Assembly: GCA_963753285.1 (NCBI GenBank)
Contig: CAVWBT010000016.1
Location: 248,001 to 312,000, forward strand
Origin: JAHEDH01 sp963753285
GTDB lineage: Bacteria > Actinomycetota > Acidimicrobiia > Spongiisociales > ZC4RG35
Reading direction: 5' to 3'
Length of the DNA stretch: 64,000 nt
Positions 7,936 through 16,586 of this stretch are shown piece after piece. Below the pieces are notes generated by a model. The model saw nothing but the letters and a program-made list of their open reading frames with translations, was not told where the DNA came from and searched no databases. The translations under genes were made by a program, and so were the position numbers. Each line of letters begins with the position of its first letter. The first letter of the stretch is position 1.

Positions 7936-8941
7936 CGTTGTCGACTCCGGCGAGAACGAGCGAGAGTCCTGGGGCCAGCTGATCTCGCCAGGCACCCCAG
8001 TCGTGGCCGGTCCAGGTTTCGGTGAACCTGAATCGACGCCGGTCTCGTGACAGGACGGCGGCGACATCACGGTTCCAGTCGATCAGGCTCTCGTATCGGC
8101 CGCACGACTGGTGGATCGACAGATCCGGTGGTACAGGATGCTCCAGCGCCCCGTCGACGAAGGACTCGATGTCGGACAACATCCGCTGATCGAGCTCGGG
8201 GTGAGGGCTCCGGGCGAACGTGCCCGACATGAGGACCGCCCCGGCGAACGCGTCCGGTCGGGTCGTCATCATCTTCCAGGCCGCAACCGCGCCGAGGCTG
8301 GCGCCCATCGATGCCAGCGTCGAGACCTCCACGCGGCGCTCGACGTACGGCAACACTTCCTCGAGCATGCAAGCTGCGTGGTCGTCCGAGGCCGTGTACT
8401 CGAGATGGCGTCGCCTGGGATCGGAGAGCGCCGCCCGGAACGGTGGGACGGTGCCGTCCTCGATGAGGATGTCGAAGCAACGGTTGATCTGGGCGTGATT
8501 GAGGTAGTCGCTTCCGTCGAATACGAAGACCAGCGGCAGGGCCTCTTCGTCGGGTACGCCGTGCGGCCGATAGAGGCGCACGCTCCGGCGCCCGCCGAGA
8601 CGCTCCGACGCCACTCTGAGCTCGGCGAGCGTGCCGGGGTTCGCCGCCGATCGGTCGACCCACGCAGCCTGCGAGTACTCGGGTCCGACGAGCACCGAGT
8701 TGTGGCCGAACGGGTTGGTGGCCGTCCGAGGATTCAACGGATCCAGCGACGAATCCCAATGGCCATCGCGCTCGACCTCGATCCGATACTCGATCCGGGC
8801 GTCGGTCGGGAGGTCGAGTTCGAGCGTCCATCGGCGCCCCTCTCGCTTGAAGGTGCCATCGAGGTCGAATCGCGGCATCCAGGTGGCAAGGCGGACGTTG
8901 TCGGCATGCCCGATGTATTCGAGTCGGAGAGGGGTGGACAC
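7925..8941 (-). CDS. Enterochelin-esterase-like alpha/beta hydrolase
   Basis: 338 residues. An N-terminal beta-sandwich segment of the Fes type (EYIGHADNVRLATWMPRFD; YRIEVERDGHWDSSLDPLN) is followed by the esterase fold: VFVFDGSDYLNH, nucleophile elbow SMGASLGAVAAW (Ser about residue 218) and a C-terminal GHDWGAWRDQL holding the catalytic His. Family members hydrolyse siderophore lactones or other esters; the substrate is unknown and no siderophore genes are nearby. GTG 8941 is preferred to the in-frame GTG at 8959 because TAGCCT (8949-8954) ends 7 nt before it and would overlap the longer form. It overlaps the next gene by 11 bp. Confidence 0.8.
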   Translation of the reverse strand: MSTPLRLEYIGHADNVRLATWMPRFDLDGTFKREGRRWTLELDLPTDARIEYRIEVERDGHWDSSLDPLNPRTATNPFGHNSVLVGPEYSQAAWVDRSAANPGTLAELRVASERLGGRRSVRLYRPHGVPDEEALPLVFVFDGSDYLNHAQINRCFDILIEDGTVPPFRAALSDPRRRHLEYTASDDHAACMLEEVLPYVERRVEVSTLASMGASLGAVAAWKMMTTRPDAFAGAVLMSGTFARSPHPELDQRMLSDIESFVDGALEHPVPPDLSIHQSCGRYESLIDWNRDVAAVLSRDRRRFRFTETWTGHDWGAWRDQLAPGLSLVLAGVDNDAR

Positions 8942-8948
8942 CGCCGTC

Positions 8949-8954
8949 AGGCTA
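8949..8954 (-). promoter_or_regulatory. -10 box upstream of the esterase pair
   Basis: TAGCCT on the minus strand, 7 nt before GTG 8941; reads as the -10 of a leaderless or near-leaderless transcript and decides between two possible GTG starts. Confidence 0.45.
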
Positions 8955-8978
8955 CGCACACCGAGCGCACTCGCAATG

Positions 8979-9926
8979 TCAGGTCTGGAAGACCTGGACG
9001 ACCATCAGGCCGAGCGGGCCGCGCATCACCCCGATGCCGACGTTGCGGAAGCTGCCGTTGAGGATGTTCTGGCGATGAGACGGGCTGTTCATGAGCCCGA
9101 TGTGCACCCGATCGACCGTCGGGCCCCAGGCCAGGTTCTCACCGGCGAGGCGGAAGGTGATCCCTGCGCTGTCGAGACGATCCCCGACGTCCCCGGTCCT
9201 CGGCGAGCTGTGGCCGAAGAAGCCCTCGGTGGCCATCTCCGTTGCGTACTGCGCCGCCACCTCCGTCAGGGCCGAAGACCACGTGAGCGTCGGCAGACCG
9301 GCCGCGGTCCGCTCCTCGTTGACGAGCAGCGTGATCTCGACACCGGCCTCCTGATCGAACTCGAGGTCGGCGAGTGGGGTTGCAGGCAGCACCTGGTATC
9401 CCGCCGACAGGACAGGACCCCCGGGGAACTCGTGATTGAAGGCGACGGCCTGTGCGAGCTGCCTGTCCCCGGTGGCCGCAGCGAAGACGGAGAGCGGCCA
9501 GGAGTCGGGGTCGGTGGCGAAGTCCCCGAAGGCGGAGCCGTCGGTGTATCCGGAGGAGCCGGCGCTGCCTGCCACGCCAGAGACGATGATCACTGCCATC
9601 GTCGCGAACACCCCGCCACGGACGAGGCCGAGTACGGCGCCGCCCGTCTGGTCGACAGCGTCGATCGGCGGGCCGAACGAGTTGGCGGCGAACTTCGAGA
9701 CGACCGCTCCGAGAATCGCGAGCAGGACGACGGCACCGAGCGTCCGACCGTAGACCGGGGCGAAACTCGAGAACAGCACGTCGCCTGCCGCCCCTCCCAG
9801 CCGAAACGCCACGGGGATCCCCAACAGCAGGCCGAGCAGGTCGGTCGCCGTCCGTGCGATGCCCTGCAGGGCGCCTCGAACGGCGCCGATCCCCACGAGG
9901 AGCAGGACGACGATGTCGATCAGCAC
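8979..9926 (-). CDS. CvpA-like membrane domain fused to a CAP (SCP/YkwD) domain
   Basis: 315 residues. Residues 1-110 hold four membrane helices with CvpA features (LIDIVVLLLVGIGAVRGALQ; TLGAVVLLAILGAVVSKFAA; GAVLGLVRGGVFATMAVII). After a linker, residues about 190-315 form a CAP/cysteine-rich secretory protein domain: LVNEERTAAGLPTLTWSSAL, GFFGHSSPRTGDVGDRLD, AGENLAWG and HRQNILNG. CAP domains act outside the cell, so the protein probably anchors an extracellular CAP module in the membrane. The start is the GTG at 9926, where the conserved helix begins, 40 bp after the peptidase stop. The function is unknown; a cell-envelope role is likely. Confidence 0.8.
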   Translation of the reverse strand: MLIDIVVLLLVGIGAVRGALQGIARTATDLLGLLLGIPVAFRLGGAAGDVLFSSFAPVYGRTLGAVVLLAILGAVVSKFAANSFGPPIDAVDQTGGAVLGLVRGGVFATMAVIIVSGVAGSAGSSGYTDGSAFGDFATDPDSWPLSVFAAATGDRQLAQAVAFNHEFPGGPVLSAGYQVLPATPLADLEFDQEAGVEITLLVNEERTAAGLPTLTWSSALTEVAAQYATEMATEGFFGHSSPRTGDVGDRLDSAGITFRLAGENLAWGPTVDRVHIGLMNSPSHRQNILNGSFRNVGIGVMRGPLGLMVVQVFQT

Positions 9927-9966
9927 GAGATCACGTTCGCAGCGATCGAGCTGCGGTCGAGTGGAG

Positions 9967-11280
9967 TCATCGACCCATCGAGCGGCCGTACCGCTGGAAC
10001 ACGTCGAGATATGCGTTGGCGCCGGACCGCAGCGCCGATACCGGGATACGCTCGTTGGCGCCGTGTACGGTCGCTTCGAACGCGAAGTCCGACGGCAGCC
10101 GCATCGGAGTGAACCCGTAACACGTGATCCCCAGCGTGGAGAACCAGCGGGCATCGGTGATCGCCGGGCTCATGTACGGGATCGGGATCACCCCGGGGTC
10201 CATGGTGCGCACCGCCGACGCCAACAGGTCGAACAACCCCATGTCCGGCTCTGCCGGGCCGCCCGATCGCCCGGTGCTGAAGGTGATGTCGCAATCGACG
10301 TCGAGCAGCTCACGAAGCTCGTCCCGGAAACTCACCGGGCTCGATCCGGGCAACATGCGCCCGTCGAGCGTGAGCGTGACTTCTGCGGGGATCACGTTGA
10401 TCTTGTCACCGCCCGCCACGATGGTCGGGGTGGCCGTGTTGCGGAAGAGGTTCTCCATGCGACCCAGCCGAGACCGGAGGGCGGCAACCGTGGCGGGTGC
10501 CGTGCGCTCGTCGAGCATGCCTCGGATGGCGAGCCGCGTGGGCGGTGACACGTGCGGAGCCATCGCTTCCAACATGAGGCGGGTCGGCGGCGTGAGGTGT
10601 ACAGGCAGATGCTTCTTGTCGAGGTTCCCGAGGGCCTCGCCGAGCTTGCCCATCGCTCCGCCGGGAACCGGCATCGACGCATGTCCCGGATCGCCCCGGA
10701 ACGTCACGTGGAATTCGATGCCGATGCGCTCGGCGATCTGGATGGGTGAGAAGCGCACGTTGTCGAACACGAACGGGAACCCGCCGAACTCGCCGAGGGC
10801 GTACTCGACACCGTCGAAGAGCTCGGGATGCTCCGTGACCAGATGCCCGGCACCATCGGTGCCGCCGTCCTCCTCATCGGGCACGAGACAGAGGATGATG
10901 TCGCCCGCCGGGGGATGGCCCTGGGTCAAGCGGACGAGCGCATCGATCATCATTGCGATGGGGCCCTTCATGTCGAGTGCACCCCGTCCCCACACCCACC
11001 CATCGATGATCTCACCCGAGAACGGACTGTGCTCCCATTGCTGGCCGGTCACACCGACGACGTCGAGGTGGCCTTGCAGGAGGAGTGGCGGGGCGGAGCC
11101 CTCGCCGGGGACACGTGCGACGAGCGACGGGCGCTCCGGATCCTTCGCAAAGGTCTCGGATCCGATGCCATGATCGGCGAGGACGGACTCGATCAGCTCC
11201 ACGGCCGCCCGTTCGCTTCCCGGCGGGTTCGTCGTGTCGATCCGGATCAGATCACTCAGGAGTTCGGCAACGTCGATCAC
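9967..11280 (-). CDS. M20-family zinc metallopeptidase / deacylase
   Basis: 437 residues. Catalytic landmarks of the M20/ArgE/DapE family are visible: LLLQGHLDVVGV (metal His and catalytic Asp, about residue 70), WGRGALDMKGPIAM (bridging Asp) and LVPDEEDGGTDGAGHL (general-base Glu-Glu). The dimerisation domain follows (FRGDPGHASMPVPGGAMGKL) and the domain closes with GANERIPVSAL. Such enzymes cleave terminal amino acids or N-acyl groups from cytosolic substrates. Start GTG 11280 has the -10-like TAGGCT (11287-11292) ending 6 nt upstream. The CvpA-CAP gene follows after 40 bp and may be co-transcribed. Confidence 0.9.
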   Translation of the reverse strand: MIDVAELLSDLIRIDTTNPPGSERAAVELIESVLADHGIGSETFAKDPERPSLVARVPGEGSAPPLLLQGHLDVVGVTGQQWEHSPFSGEIIDGWVWGRGALDMKGPIAMMIDALVRLTQGHPPAGDIILCLVPDEEDGGTDGAGHLVTEHPELFDGVEYALGEFGGFPFVFDNVRFSPIQIAERIGIEFHVTFRGDPGHASMPVPGGAMGKLGEALGNLDKKHLPVHLTPPTRLMLEAMAPHVSPPTRLAIRGMLDERTAPATVAALRSRLGRMENLFRNTATPTIVAGGDKINVIPAEVTLTLDGRMLPGSSPVSFRDELRELLDVDCDITFSTGRSGGPAEPDMGLFDLLASAVRTMDPGVIPIPYMSPAITDARWFSTLGITCYGFTPMRLPSDFAFEATVHGANERIPVSALRSGANAYLDVFQRYGRSMGR

Positions 11281-11286
11281 TCGACG

Positions 11287-11292
11287 AGCCTA
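11287..11292 (-). promoter_or_regulatory. -10 box, leaderless promoter of the M20 peptidase
   Basis: TAGGCT on the minus strand with exactly 6 nt (CGTCGA) to GTG 11280. Confidence 0.5.
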
Positions 11293-11317
11293 CGTTCACC
11301 GTCCCGGCACCGTCACC

Positions 11318-12541
11318 TCAGGTGGCGAGGACGGCGTCGAGATCTTCTGCCTTCGACCGCTCGAACCAGGCGAGCGACCCCAGCACCAGCGGGATCACCA
11401 GCAGATTCAGCAGCGCGAAGGAGCGGAAGAGCGTCGAGAACCCGAGGTTGTCGGTGAGCGCCGTCGCCACTCCTTCACCTGCTCCGAGGCCGATGTTGGA
11501 CATGGTCTGCAGGATGGCGAACATCGAACCAGCGATCCGCAGGTCGGTGATGCCCATCGTGATCGTGACGTAATTGGTCCATTGGAATCCGACCGCCATT
11601 CCCCACAGCGGAGCGGTGACCAGAATCGCCGTCGTGCTGTCGAGAACCGAGAACACGAGACCGCCGACGGTGACCAGCGACAGCGTCAGCACCGCCCCCA
11701 GCCGCCGGCCACCACGGTGAACCAACGCTGCGAGTAAGACCCCGCCTGCCAGGATGCCCAGCCCCTTGAGCGTGCCGTAGATCCCGATCGTGGTGGGGGA
11801 CGCTCCCAGTTCGTTCGACATGTAGAAGGTCACCAGGCCTTCGATGCCTTCGAAGAAGAACCAGGCGGCGATCAGGACCAGCGAGAACAACAGATACTGG
11901 GGGTGGGCGAGCACCTTGAACGCACGCCGATCGAATGTGTGTGCAGGAGTTCGCTCCTTCGGCTCCTCGACCCTCAGCACGAACCAGAGGGGGAAGGCCG
12001 TGACCGCGGCGATCACCAGGAACGTCCATTGGTACCCGAACGCTCCGGCCACCAGGCCCAGGAGCCCGGACAACAGCACGATGCCGACGGCTCTGCCGCC
12101 GTTCATCCAGGCCTGAACGGTGGCGTGGTCGTTGCGGTGCACCACGTCGACCGACAAGGCGTCTGCGGTGGTGTCGAACAACGCCATGGCGAAGGTGGCG
12201 GCGAGCACGAGCGACGCCAGCACCGCGAAACTCCGCGACGGATCGATGAAGAACGCCACGAAGAAGGCGATGCCGGTGCTCACGAGCCCGATCAGCATGT
12301 ACGGCGTGCGATGGCCTCTGCCGAAGAGGGGGTATCGATCCGAGATGAGCCCGAAGATCCACTTGATCACGAACGGCAGCAGGCCGAGGGCAGAGACGAT
12401 GGCGAGTCGGTCGGCGTCGATCCCGGCGGAGTCCATGTGAGGCTTGAAGAAGTTCAGCTGGTATGCCTGGATCACGCCCTGAACGAAGTAGATCGAACCG
12501 AACATCACGAACAACTGTCGGCGGTTCAGATTCAGATCCAT
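11318..12541 (-). CDS. MFS-type transporter
   Basis: 407 residues with about twelve hydrophobic segments in two halves separated by a charged loop (RVEEPKERTPAHTFDRRA, near residue 195). The N-terminal region YFVQGVIQAYQLNFFKPHM and the inter-helix motif GLISDRYPLFGRGHRTPYML are typical of the major facilitator superfamily, in the branch near BT1/PUCC-like carriers. The substrate is unknown. ATG 12541 has AGGAGA 6 nt upstream and is preferred to upstream in-frame starts. It is divergent from the cyclase gene at 12729. Confidence 0.8.
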   Translation of the reverse strand: MDLNLNRRQLFVMFGSIYFVQGVIQAYQLNFFKPHMDSAGIDADRLAIVSALGLLPFVIKWIFGLISDRYPLFGRGHRTPYMLIGLVSTGIAFFVAFFIDPSRSFAVLASLVLAATFAMALFDTTADALSVDVVHRNDHATVQAWMNGGRAVGIVLLSGLLGLVAGAFGYQWTFLVIAAVTAFPLWFVLRVEEPKERTPAHTFDRRAFKVLAHPQYLLFSLVLIAAWFFFEGIEGLVTFYMSNELGASPTTIGIYGTLKGLGILAGGVLLAALVHRGGRRLGAVLTLSLVTVGGLVFSVLDSTTAILVTAPLWGMAVGFQWTNYVTITMGITDLRIAGSMFAILQTMSNIGLGAGEGVATALTDNLGFSTLFRSFALLNLLVIPLVLGSLAWFERSKAEDLDAVLAT

Positions 12542-12728
12542 GCCGGGTCTCCTCATGTGTGAGCGAGCACTGGCGAAACCGTACCCGCCCGACAACGGGT
12601 GCGGGATGCATGTCCGACCTCGATGTCGCCCTCTTCGAATACGGCCCCTCGACCCGAGCGCTTCTGTCCGGGCATCACGGCCGGGCACGTGCCATCGCTA
12701 GTGTGACGCGTCTTCGACCAGGTGGGCA

Positions 12729-14684
12729 ATGACCGCGATTCCCAGTGGCACCGTGACCTTTCTCTTCACGGACTTGGAGGGGAGCACCCGCCGTTGGGAA
12801 GACCATCCGGACGTGATGAAAGAGGCGATGGCTCGCCACGATTCGATCGTCCGAAGCTCGATCGAATCGAGAGGCGGCGCCGTGTTCACGACCGCCGGCG
12901 ACGAGTTCTGTTCGGCGTTCTCGGAACCGATCAAGGCACTCGAATCCGCAATCCAAATCCAGCTCGCGTTGGCGAGCGAGCAATGGGGATCAGTGGCTCC
13001 GTTCCGCGTGCGGATGGCCCTCCACTCCGGGAACGCCGATGAGCGCGATGGCGACTACTTCGGCCAGCCACTCAACAGGTGTGCTCGGCTGCTCTCGATC
13101 GGGCACGGGGGTCAGGTGCTGATGTCGGCGGCCACCGCTCACCTCCTGGCCGGCCTCCTCTTCGAGGAAGTCGAGCTCGAAGATCTCGGCGCTCACGCCC
13201 TGAAGGACATGGACCGGCCGGAGCATGTCTTCCAGGTCCTGCACCCGGACCTGTCGGCGGCATTTCCGCCGCTTCGGTCGGGGAGTGCCATCCGGAATGC
13301 CGCCGACCTCCTCGCCGAGGGCCGTCAGGCGCATGCCGCTCGCCGATGGGAGTCGTGCTTCGAAGCGCTCAACGCAGCCGGGGACACCATCGACCTGGAT
13401 TCCGAGGATCTGCAGCGGCTGGGGGAAGCGGCCTACTGGTCGGGACATCCAAGCGAGGCGGTCGCGGCCAAAGAGCGGGCGTATGGCAAGCTCGCCCGCG
13501 AGGGAAAGACTGAATCCGCAGCGCTGATCGCGCTCGACCTGGCGTTCCTCTACAAGTACCGCCTCGCTGCAGCCGTATCCAAAGCCTGGGTGGTCAGGGC
13601 CGAGCAGTTGCTCGACGAGGGCGAGCCGACCCGAGCCCACGGCTACCTCCTGCGATGGAAGTGCGTCGATGCCTTCGAGTCCGAGGGCCTGGTCGAGAAG
13701 GCACTCGCGCTCGCCGACGAGACGATCGCCGTCGGTGTCGCGCTCGGGGACAAGAGCATCGAGGCACTCGGCCTGATGGACAAGGGCCGATTCCTGGTCG
13801 CGACGGGGGAACTCGACCAAGGCATGGCGCTGGTCGACGAGTCGATGTTGGCCGCAGTGTCCGGCGAACTCGACGCAGATGCGACCGGTCGCAACTACTG
13901 CAACATGCTCGCGGTCTGCGATCAGATCGGCGACCTCGAGCGTGCTCGCGAATGGAACGATGCCGCCGAGGGTTGGTGCGAGAAACATTCCGACTCTGCA
14001 TACCCGGGGATCTGTCGCGTCTTCCGAGCCGAGCTGAAGTGGTTGCGGGGGGACTGGGATGCAGCGACCGAGGATCTCGAACGCGCCGCCGGAGAGCTCA
14101 CCGGCTACACACCGATCATCGGGGCTGCCCTCTATCAGATCGGCAAGGTCGATCTCCGAGCGGGCAGGCTCCGAGATGCCGCGACGCGGTTTCGGTCGGC
14201 ACACGAACACGGGTTCACGCCGCTGCCGGGTCTGGCGCAACTGCGACTGATGGAAGGTGATGCCCTCGCCGCGGAGGAACTGCTGCTCGACGTGCTGACG
14301 AAGGACCTCCCGACTCTCGAGCGAGCACGGTTCCTCCCCACGCTCATCGACGCCCAGATCGCTCTCGGCAAGTGGGATGACGCTCGACGTCACCTCGACG
14401 AGTTCACCGAGGTCGCTCAACTGTGCCAGTCGACCGCGATGCGTTCGGAGGCCGCCGATCGCAGCGCGGCCATTGCCGCCGCCGACGGACGTGTCCAGGA
14501 GGCGATCGACGATCTGCAGGAGGCGGTTCGGGGGTGGAACAAGCTGCAGATGCCGTTCGAACTCGCTCACTCGCGTCTCCGACTGGGTGAGCTGCTCCGA
14601 GCTTCCGGCCGCGAAGCCGCCGCCACGATGGAGATCGAAGCGGCGCAGTCGACGCTCGACCGTCTTGGGGTGGAGAAGCGCTGA
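12729..14684 (+). CDS. Class III adenylate/guanylate cyclase domain with TPR-like C-terminus
   Basis: 651 residues. Residues 1-180 are a class III nucleotide cyclase domain: GTVTFLFTDLEGSTRRWE carries the first metal Asp, FTTAGDEFCSAF the second, and PLNRCARLLSIGHGGQ the transition-state Asn and Arg, so it should be active. The remaining 470 residues are Ala/Leu/Glu-rich helical repeats (EAAYWSGHPSEAVAAKERAY; GLMDKGRFLVATGELDQGM) of tetratricopeptide type, with no NB-ARC ATPase or LuxR domain. The usual reading is a soluble cyclase whose repeats sense or bind a partner. AGGTGGG just before the ATG is a usable ribosome site. Confidence 0.85.
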   Translation: MTAIPSGTVTFLFTDLEGSTRRWEDHPDVMKEAMARHDSIVRSSIESRGGAVFTTAGDEFCSAFSEPIKALESAIQIQLALASEQWGSVAPFRVRMALHSGNADERDGDYFGQPLNRCARLLSIGHGGQVLMSAATAHLLAGLLFEEVELEDLGAHALKDMDRPEHVFQVLHPDLSAAFPPLRSGSAIRNAADLLAEGRQAHAARRWESCFEALNAAGDTIDLDSEDLQRLGEAAYWSGHPSEAVAAKERAYGKLAREGKTESAALIALDLAFLYKYRLAAAVSKAWVVRAEQLLDEGEPTRAHGYLLRWKCVDAFESEGLVEKALALADETIAVGVALGDKSIEALGLMDKGRFLVATGELDQGMALVDESMLAAVSGELDADATGRNYCNMLAVCDQIGDLERAREWNDAAEGWCEKHSDSAYPGICRVFRAELKWLRGDWDAATEDLERAAGELTGYTPIIGAALYQIGKVDLRAGRLRDAATRFRSAHEHGFTPLPGLAQLRLMEGDALAAEELLLDVLTKDLPTLERARFLPTLIDAQIALGKWDDARRHLDEFTEVAQLCQSTAMRSEAADRSAAIAAADGRVQEAIDDLQEAVRGWNKLQMPFELAHSRLRLGELLRASGREAAATMEIEAAQSTLDRLGVEKR

Positions 14685-14800
14685 GCACGCCGGCTGTGCG
14701 GCACCAAGTCCGGGGTCTCCGGGAGGTGCCGGATCCGCTGGTTGGCCGATGGGTTCGAACAGCGATAGTCTCCACCCGACCAGCCCCACCGGAATCTCTC

Positions 14801-16159
14801 ATGACCTCGGTTTCACAATCCGAATGGCACCCCACCTCGTGGCGGGCATTCCCTGCGCTTCAGCAGCCGGATTGGCCCGATGAGAACGCCGTCGAGACGG
14901 TCCTCAAACAGCTTCGTGACTGGCCGCCGCTCGTGTTCGCCGGCGAGGCGCGCGAACTCCAACGTCAGCTGGGTGCAGTGAGCCGCGGGGAGGCGTTCCT
15001 CATCCAGGCCGGCGACTGCGCCGAGTCGTTCGAGTCGATGGGGGCCAACGACATCCGAGAGAAGCTGCGGGTCATCCTGCAGATGGCCGTCGTACTCACC
15101 TATGCAGGCGGCGTGCCCACCGTGAAGGTCGGCCGCATCGCCGGACAGTTCGCCAAGCCACGATCCAGCGACACCGAACATCGGAACGGCGTGGAGCTTC
15201 CCTCCTTCCGAGGCCACATCGTCAACGACATCGGCTTCGACGAGGACTCCCGAGCACCACGTCCCGAACGGCTGCTCGAGGCCTACAACCGCTCCGCCTC
15301 CACACTGAATCTGTTGCGAGCGTTCACCCGTGGCGGGTTCGCCGACCTGCGCCGCGTCCACGCCTGGAACAAGGAATTCGTCGCCGACTCACCCGAAGGC
15401 CAACGGTACGAGGAGATGGCCCGCGGCATCGACAAGGCGCTCCAGTTCATGTCGGCGATCGGGATCGAGACCGAATCCGACTCTCGCCTGCACGAGTCGG
15501 AGCTGTTCACCAGCCACGAGGCGCTCCTGCTCGGCTATGAAGAGGCGCTCACCAGGCAGGACTCGCTGACCGGCGACTGGTACGACTGTTCGGCGCACAT
15601 GGTCTGGATCGGGGAGCGGACCCGCCAGCTCGACGGGGCGCATGTCGAGTTCTTCCGTGGGATCAAGAACCCCATCGGATGCAAGGTCGGGCCGACCGCC
15701 GAACCGGAAGAGGTCGTCGCTCTGTGCGATGCGCTCAATCCGGAGCGCATCGAGGGTCGGCTCACGCTGATCAGCCGCATGGGTGCCGAGAAGATCGGCG
15801 ACCGCCTGCCCCCGCTGATCGAAGCCGTGCGCGACGCCGGTCACCCGGTCGTGTGGGTATGTGACCCGATGCACGGCAACACGTTCACCGCGAAGTCAGG
15901 GAGGAAGACTCGCCACTTCGAGGACATCGCATCCGAGATCGACGGCTTCTTCGCGGTGCATCGCGCAGCCGGGAGCTGGGCCGGTGGAGTCCATCTCGAG
16001 CTGACCGGCGACGACGTGACGGAGTGTCTCGGAGGTTCGACGATCGTCGGTGACGACGACCTGGACATCCGCTACGAGACGATGTGCGATCCCAGGCTGA
16101 ACGCCCGTCAGTCACTCGATCTCGCGTTCCGGGTCGCCGAGTTGCTCCACCCCGAGTGA
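14801..16159 (+). CDS. aroG: Class II 3-deoxy-7-phosphoheptulonate (DAHP) synthase
   Basis: 452 residues, the normal length for class II (plant/mycobacterial) DAHP synthase. It catalyses the first step of the shikimate pathway, condensing phosphoenolpyruvate with erythrose 4-phosphate. Recognisable blocks are FLIQAGDCAESF (metal Cys, about residue 70), TVKVGRIAGQFAKPRSS, GGFADLRRVHAWN, NPIGCKVGPTA, VWVCDPMHGNT (metal His) and GVHLELTGDDVTECLGG. ATG 14801 (MTSVSQSEWHP) matches where the family begins; the in-frame start at 14696 adds unrelated residues. It stands alone and does not sit in an aromatic operon. Confidence 0.95.
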   Translation: MTSVSQSEWHPTSWRAFPALQQPDWPDENAVETVLKQLRDWPPLVFAGEARELQRQLGAVSRGEAFLIQAGDCAESFESMGANDIREKLRVILQMAVVLTYAGGVPTVKVGRIAGQFAKPRSSDTEHRNGVELPSFRGHIVNDIGFDEDSRAPRPERLLEAYNRSASTLNLLRAFTRGGFADLRRVHAWNKEFVADSPEGQRYEEMARGIDKALQFMSAIGIETESDSRLHESELFTSHEALLLGYEEALTRQDSLTGDWYDCSAHMVWIGERTRQLDGAHVEFFRGIKNPIGCKVGPTAEPEEVVALCDALNPERIEGRLTLISRMGAEKIGDRLPPLIEAVRDAGHPVVWVCDPMHGNTFTAKSGRKTRHFEDIASEIDGFFAVHRAAGSWAGGVHLELTGDDVTECLGGSTIVGDDDLDIRYETMCDPRLNARQSLDLAFRVAELLHPE

Positions 16160-16171
16160 GGGTCCGGCCGA

Positions 16172-16516
16172 CTAGGAATCCGAGTACTCGTTGACCTGGA
16201 TGCGGAACCCGTCGGGGTCCTCCAGGACGATCGACCGGCCGAACGGCTCATCGCCGATCCCACGCAGCGGTTCGACACCGGCCTCTCGCAAACGGTCCAG
16301 CAGGCCTTCGAGGGGTTCGGTGGCCACGAACGCCACTCCGGCCGCGCCGCCGGGTGAGATCGAATCGGTGCCGTGCAGCGCAAGGACGTCACCGTCGATG
16401 TCGAGTTCGGACCAATAGGGGCTCTCCGATAGGAGTGTCGCCGTCGGGATCACCGTTCGGTACCACTCGATGGATCGTGCCATGTCGGTGGTGTAGATGA
16501 AAGGTATGGGCTTCAT
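16172..16516 (-). CDS. VOC-family (glyoxalase/bleomycin-resistance-like) protein
   Basis: 114 residues, a single vicinal-oxygen-chelate unit made of two beta-alpha-beta3 halves: IPFIYTTDMARSIEWYRTVI at the start and IVLEDPDGFRIQVNEYSDS at the end, where the Glu is a usual metal ligand. Substrates of such stand-alone VOC proteins range from methylglyoxal adducts to antibiotics and cannot be told from sequence. The strong site AAAGGAG lies 4 nt before the ATG. Convergent with aroG and divergent from the K+ channel gene. Confidence 0.8.
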   Translation of the reverse strand: MKPIPFIYTTDMARSIEWYRTVIPTATLLSESPYWSELDIDGDVLALHGTDSISPGGAAGVAFVATEPLEGLLDRLREAGVEPLRGIGDEPFGRSIVLEDPDGFRIQVNEYSDS

Positions 16517-16574
16517 TTTGCTCCTTTCTGCCTGCCAGCGTATCGAGCTCCCGCCGTGGCTGGACGGTGTTGCC

Positions 16575-16580
16575 TACGCT
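16575..16580 (+). promoter_or_regulatory. -10 box, leaderless promoter of the K+ channel gene
   Basis: TACGCT followed by exactly 6 nt (GATCCG) and ATG 16587. It selects this ATG over the in-frame upstream start at 16497. Confidence 0.5.
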
Positions 16581-16586
16581 GATCCG

